Of a stretch of 16,545 bases of DNA, positions 13,970 to 16,545 are shown one piece after another (positions within the stretch are counted from its first letter, which is position 1; the number at the start of each line of letters is the position of its first letter). Source of the DNA: Actinomycetes bacterium (GTDB lineage Bacteria > Actinomycetota > Actinomycetes > Actinomycetales > Cellulomonadaceae); NCBI GenBank assembly GCA_023432565.1, contig JAEYUL010000187.1, forward strand, positions 1 to 16,545. Direction: 5' to 3'. The translations under genes were made by a program, and so were the position numbers. A model generated the notes under the pieces. That model was given only the letters and a program-made list of their open reading frames with translations, was not told where the DNA came from and did not search any database.

Positions 13970-15454
13970 TCAGCCGACCTGCGCGGCGTCGCGTGACGTG
14001 CGCAGGTGGACCTGGACGACCACTGCGGTGCCACCCTCGGCGCGCTGTCGCCAGTCGATGTTCCCCCGCAGCTCGTTCGTCACGAGCGTCTGGACGATCT
14101 GCGTGCCGAGCCCCGAGCCCGCTCCCCGCCCCTCGGGAATCCCCGAGCCGTCGTCCGCGACCGTCACGCTCAGGTCGTCGCCCTCACGCTCGACCAGCAC
14201 CTCGACCCTGCCGGACTCGCGGCCCTCGAAGCCGTGCTCGACCGCGTTCGTCACCAGCTCGGTCAGCACGAGGGCGAGCGCGGTGGCGTCCTCGGCGCGC
14301 ACCGACCCGAACGTGCCCGAGACCGTCGTGCGCACGTGCGCACCGGCCGACGCGGCGTCCGCGGCCAGGCGCAGGCTGCGCCCCACCAGGTCGTCGAACG
14401 GGACGCTCTCGTCGATCGTCTGGGACAGGGAGTCGTGCACCAGAGCGATCGTCGCGACGCGCCGCATCGCCTCGGTGAGCGCGTCGCGCGCCTCGGGAGT
14501 GGTCATCCGCCGCGACTGCAGCCGCAGGAGCGCGGCGACGGTCTGCAGGTTGTTCTTCACACGATGGTGGATCTCGCGGATCGTCGCGTCCTTGGTGATG
14601 AGCTCGCGCTCGCGACGGCGCAGCTCGGAGACGTCGCGACACAGCAGCACCGCGCCGATGCGCCGACCCTCGTCCGTGAGCGGCACGGCACGCAGCGACA
14701 GCGCCACACCACCGACCTCGACGTCGGTGCGCCACGGTGCGCGTCCCATGAGGACGAGCGGCATCGACTCGTCGACGGTCGCGCGCTGCTCCGGGATGAG
14801 CTCGGCGGTCACCTCCACCAGCGAGCGTCCGACGAGGTCACCCAGCGCGCCGAGGCGATGGAAGCACGACAGCGCGTTGGGGCTGGCGTAGAGCACCTCC
14901 CCCTCGGAGTTGAGCCGCACCAGTCCGTCACCGACGCGCGGGGCGCCGCGGCGCGGGCCCGTCGGCGCGTCCGGCGCCGGGAACTCGCCCGAGGCGATCA
15001 TCGCGAAGACGTCGTCCGCCGCCTCGACGTAGTTGAGCTCGAGCCTGCTGGGCGTGCGCGCGCCGCCGAGGTTGGTCTGCCGGGCGATGACCGCGATCGC
15101 GCGCCCCTCGCGCACGACCGGGATCGCCTCCTCGCGCACCGCGTACGAGCCGAACCAGCGCGGCTCGCGCGAGCGCAGCTGCCGCTTCTCCTCGAGCGAG
15201 CGCTGCAGCTGCGGGCGCTGGCCCTCGGGAGCGCGTGAGCCCACCACGTCGTCGTAGTGCACCGTGGCGCCCGTCGAGGGACGGCACTGGGCGATCGCGA
15301 CGAAGTCGCCGTCGGTCGTCGGCAGCCACAGGACGAGGTCCGCGAACGCCAGGTCGGAGACGACCTGCCAGTCCCCCACGAGCAGGTGCAGCCACTCCAG
15401 GTCCGCCGGAGGCAAGGGGCCGTGACGCTCGACGAGCACGCTCAGGGTGGACAC
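13970..15454 (-). CDS. pdtaS: cytosolic GAF-PAS sensor histidine kinase PdtaS
   Basis: 494 residues with no membrane segment. A GAF domain (~1-155) opens with an MSTL start and VGDWQVVSDLAFADLVLW, and reads FVAIAQCRPSTGATV nearby. A PAS domain follows (~176-277), then a HisKA_2 domain with REIHHRVKNNLQTVAALLRLQ (phospho-accepting His296 or 297), and HATPase (~385-485) with ELVTNAVEHGFE (Asn403), VADDGSGIPEG and GSGLGTQIV. Order and N-terminus match mycobacterial PdtaS, which phosphorylates the ANTAR antiterminator PdtaR. PdtaR is encoded elsewhere in mycobacteria and is not in this window. GTG start, probably leaderless. Divergent from a DUF2505 gene through overlapping promoters. Confidence 0.93.
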   Translation of the reverse strand: MSTLSVLVERHGPLPPADLEWLHLLVGDWQVVSDLAFADLVLWLPTTDGDFVAIAQCRPSTGATVHYDDVVGSRAPEGQRPQLQRSLEEKRQLRSREPRWFGSYAVREEAIPVVREGRAIAVIARQTNLGGARTPSRLELNYVEAADDVFAMIASGEFPAPDAPTGPRRGAPRVGDGLVRLNSEGEVLYASPNALSCFHRLGALGDLVGRSLVEVTAELIPEQRATVDESMPLVLMGRAPWRTDVEVGGVALSLRAVPLTDEGRRIGAVLLCRDVSELRRRERELITKDATIREIHHRVKNNLQTVAALLRLQSRRMTTPEARDALTEAMRRVATIALVHDSLSQTIDESVPFDDLVGRSLRLAADAASAGAHVRTTVSGTFGSVRAEDATALALVLTELVTNAVEHGFEGRESGRVEVLVEREGDDLSVTVADDGSGIPEGRGAGSGLGTQIVQTLVTNELRGNIDWRQRAEGGTAVVVQVHLRTSRDAAQVG

Positions 15455-15460
15455 GCGCCC

Positions 15461-15466
15461 AGCCTA
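15461..15466 (-). promoter_or_regulatory. -10 box of pdtaS, leaderless
   Basis: TAGGCT on the minus strand, then GGGCGC, then GTG at 15452-15454. It is the mirror image of the plus-strand box at 15478-15483. Confidence 0.55.
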
Positions 15467-15477
15467 TGCGGCCGCAC

Positions 15478-15483
15478 TAGGCT
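15478..15483 (+). promoter_or_regulatory. -10 box of the DUF2505 gene
   Basis: TAGGCT, predicting a start near 15490 and a ~35-base leader containing GAAGGGG (15511-15517). This places the ATG at 15486 too close to the box and supports the GTG at 15525. Confidence 0.5.
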
Positions 15484-15524
15484 CGATGCGCCGCGCCCGC
15501 GGCGCCGACCGAAGGGGCTTGCTG

Positions 15525-16097
15525 GTGCACCTGACCGAGATGCTCGTCCTGCCCACCGACCCGGCCACGGCCGCGCGCCTGCTGGCCGACCCGGCCTACG
15601 TGCGCGAGAAGATCGAGGAGAGCGGCGCGGCGTGCGAGCAGATCGACGTCACGCACGACGACGTCGCACCGGACCTGACGCCGGACACGGGGCGCGAGCT
15701 CGCGCCGGACGGCGGGTCGTCGCGCTCCGGCACCCTCGGTGGGTTCACCGTGACCACGCGACGCACGCTTGCGACCGAGCAGATCCCGCAGCAGGTGCGC
15801 GCGTTCGTGGGGAACCGCATCGAGGTGCGGCAGGTCGAGGCCTGGCGTGCGCCCGACGGCGACGGCGCACGCGTGGGCACGGTCGTCGTCGAGGTCGTCG
15901 GCGCGCCCGTCCGCCTGGCCGGTCGCGTCACGCTCGTCGCGCACGGCGGCACGCGGACGGCGATCCGCTACGACGGCGACCTGCGTGCGGCGATCCCGTT
16001 GCTCGGGAGCGCGGTCGAGCAGGCGACGGCGGCGGCCATCCGCTCCGCCGTCGCCGCCGAGGAGCGGGTCGCGGCGCGCCGGCTCGCCCAGGCCTGA
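15525..16097 (+). CDS. DUF2505-family protein
   Basis: A 190-residue protein that starts HLTEMLVLPTDPATAARLLADP and contains GRVTLVAHGGTRTAIRYDGDLRAAIPLLGSAVE near its end. These features fit actinobacterial DUF2505, a family thought to have a START/Bet v1-like fold that could hold a hydrophobic ligand; no function is established. There is no signal peptide or membrane helix, so it is probably cytosolic. The GTG at 15525 is preferred for its GAAGGGG site seven bases upstream; ATG 15486 and GTG 15447 are alternatives. Divergent from pdtaS with interlocked promoters, so the two may be expressed alternately. An Ala/Arg-rich helix ends the protein. Confidence 0.72.
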   Translation: MHLTEMLVLPTDPATAARLLADPAYVREKIEESGAACEQIDVTHDDVAPDLTPDTGRELAPDGGSSRSGTLGGFTVTTRRTLATEQIPQQVRAFVGNRIEVRQVEAWRAPDGDGARVGTVVVEVVGAPVRLAGRVTLVAHGGTRTAIRYDGDLRAAIPLLGSAVEQATAAAIRSAVAAEERVAARRLAQA

Positions 16098-16131
16098 CAT
16101 ACGTCCAGCTCGGCGGTCGACGGGCGGCGAA

Positions 16132-16147
16132 CCGGTCACCCGACCGG
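16132..16147. terminator. small hairpin after the DUF2505 gene
   Basis: CCGGTC and GACCGG around the loop ACCC, 34 bases after the stop. The stem is only 6 bp and no T-run follows. Confidence 0.35.
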
Positions 16148-16163
16148 GCGGACAGGCACGTCA

Positions 16164-16177
16164 CGGAAGCGGTTCCG
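16164..16177. promoter_or_regulatory. possible LacI-family half-matching operator
   Basis: CGGAAGCGGTTCCG is an imperfect inverted repeat around a central CG step, a general LacI-family pattern. It is the weakest of the four boxes. Confidence 0.3.
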
Positions 16178-16181
16178 CGCC

Positions 16182-16197
16182 GTAACAATTCGGTAAC
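16182..16197 (+). promoter_or_regulatory. GTAAC-N6-GTAAC direct repeat
   Basis: Two GTAAC units 11 bp apart, one helical turn, as expected for tandem binding of an OmpR-family regulator. It resembles published actinobacterial MtrA boxes (GTAAC-type direct repeats). Confidence 0.4.
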
Positions 16198-16241
16198 GTG
16201 GGAACCGTGGAAATAGCCTCTGACCTGCATTGATGTCTGCG

Positions 16242-16255
16242 TGGGACCGCTACCA
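16242..16255. promoter_or_regulatory. CebR/CelR-like operator 1
   Basis: TGGGACCGCTACCA matches the known TGGGAGCGCTCCCA box at 12 of 14 positions. It lies upstream of the candidate promoter. Confidence 0.5.
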
Positions 16256-16279
16256 CGCCCAAACCGAGCCCGGACCTCC

Positions 16280-16310
16280 TTGACACCCCGCAGCGGCCCG
16301 GCGACAGTGT
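16280..16310 (+). promoter_or_regulatory. candidate promoter of the lipoprotein gene
   Basis: TTGACA (16280-16285) is a perfect -35; CAGTGT (16305-16310) is a weak -10 at a long 19-base spacing. Transcription from here would begin just ahead of the operator at 16321. The TAGCCT at 16214 is a competing promoter. Confidence 0.35.
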
Positions 16311-16320
16311 GACCAGCGCG

Positions 16321-16334
16321 TGGGAACGCTCCCG
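16321..16334. promoter_or_regulatory. CebR/CelR-like operator 2
   Basis: TGGGAACGCTCCCG matches TGGGAGCGCTCCCA at 12 of 14 positions and sits just downstream of the candidate -10, a position suited to repression. Confidence 0.6.
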
Positions 16335-16345
16335 CACACTGCGGA

Positions 16346-16359
16346 GGGGAGCGCTTCCA
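16346..16359. promoter_or_regulatory. CebR/CelR-like operator 3
   Basis: GGGGAGCGCTTCCA matches the same box at 12 of 14 positions and retains the GGGAGCGCT core. It begins 25 bp after operator 2. Confidence 0.55.
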
Positions 16360-16392
16360 AGCGGGGTCTCTCAGACCCACGCCGACGTGGTT

Positions 16393-16411
16393 CCGGGGTC
16401 CGTGACCCCGG
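16393..16411 (+). other. leader hairpin before the lipoprotein gene
   Basis: CCGGGGTC and GACCCCGG are exact inverted repeats with a CGT loop, about 60 bases before the start codon. It could stabilise the mRNA 5' end or act as a weak attenuator; no riboswitch family was recognised. Confidence 0.4.
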
Positions 16412-16471
16412 CCCGCGCAGGCGACAGGTGAGGTACGGCATGGCTGCCGTCCGACTGACAAGGGAGTCACA

Positions 16472-16545
16472 GTGCGCAAGACCACTCGAAAGTTCCTGGC
16501 CGTCACGGCCGGGGTCGCGAGCATCGCCCTCCTGGCGACCGCTTG
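16472..16545 (+). CDS. lipoprotein, 5' end only; probable sugar ABC transporter binding protein
   Basis: The first 24 complete codons run from GTG 16472, with AAGGGAG at 16460-16466 five bases upstream. The peptide has a basic n-region (RKTTRK), a hydrophobic stretch (FLAVTAGVASIALL) and a lipobox LATA followed by a codon beginning TG. This fits the invariant Cys, so the protein is predicted to be lipid-anchored on the outer face of the membrane. The substrate-binding role is inferred from the LacI-family operators upstream, the usual arrangement for carbohydrate uptake operons such as cebEFG. The window ends before any domain is visible, so another lipoprotein class is possible. Confidence 0.75.
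   Translation, partial: MRKTTRKFLAVTAGVASIALLATA

Larger units (their letters stand above)
16098..16471. other. regulatory region upstream of the lipoprotein gene
   Basis: 374 bp with no credible gene. In order it holds a hairpin (16132), an imperfect LacI-type inverted repeat (16164), a GTAAC direct repeat (16182), a TAGCCT -10-like box (16214-16219), a CebR-like box (16242), a possible -35/-10 pair (16280-16310), two more CebR-like boxes (16321 and 16346), a leader hairpin (16393) and the AAGGGAG ribosome binding site (16460-16466). Confidence 0.7.

Noticed and set aside
15447..15524. Longer N-terminus for the DUF2505 protein
   Set aside because: The frame from 15447 overlaps the pdtaS start and both -10 boxes. 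ATG 15486 is only two bases from its -10 and lacks a ribosome binding site.
1..16545. CRISPR arrays, tRNA or rRNA genes, insertion sequences, phage attachment sites
   Set aside because: No regularly spaced repeats beyond short tandem units, no cloverleaf or rRNA-like sequence, and no transposase or integrase motif was seen. Composition is uniform across the genes.

Overview
The window is very GC-rich DNA with the gene content of an actinobacterium. It has WhiB1, a PdtaS-type kinase, frequent GTG starts, TANNNT -10 boxes placed directly on start codons, and purK/purE beside a GtrA gene. Operators close to the CebR/CelR box (TGGGAGCGCTCCCA), which sits before cellulose-utilisation genes in actinobacteria, lie upstream of a lipoprotein at the right edge. 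This suggests a cellulolytic member of the Micrococcales such as Cellulomonas. The genus is an inference. The stretch looks chromosomal and mostly core, with no phage, transposon, tRNA, rRNA or CRISPR signal.

Left third (1-6753). The 3' end of an SGNH-domain acyltransferase converges on the purK-purE operon (minus strand; steps from AIR to CAIR in purine synthesis). A GtrA-family membrane protein diverges from purK and converges on a class I mannose-6-phosphate isomerase (manA). Upstream of manA on the same strand is an OmpR-type response regulator followed by its membrane sensor kinase.

Middle (6754-12693). A NarL-type sensor kinase and LuxR-type regulator overlap by ATGA. They are followed by an ABC exporter of the MacB/LolD type (ATPase plus an 849-residue FtsX-like permease) on the same strand. 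A perfect 18-bp palindrome between the two operons is the best candidate operator for the regulator. The four genes probably form a sense-and-export module for an envelope-active compound, though the ligand cannot be read from sequence.

Right third (12694-16545). A small four-helix membrane protein, WhiB1 (Fe-S redox/NO-responsive regulator), PdtaS (cytosolic GAF-PAS kinase) and a DUF2505 protein follow. The order membrane protein-whiB1-pdtaS resembles the mycobacterial Rv3217c-Rv3219-Rv3220c neighbourhood. The window ends in a 374-bp regulatory region with several LacI-family operator-like boxes and the first 24 codons of a lipoprotein, probably a sugar-binding protein.

The most interesting signals are regulatory. 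Six genes share a -10 box only 6-8 nt before the start codon, which predicts leaderless mRNAs. The pdtaS/DUF2505 promoters have back-to-back mirror-image -10 boxes. The ABC operon's terminator-like hairpin is built into the coding end of the opposing gene. No clear new multi-gene system was found.
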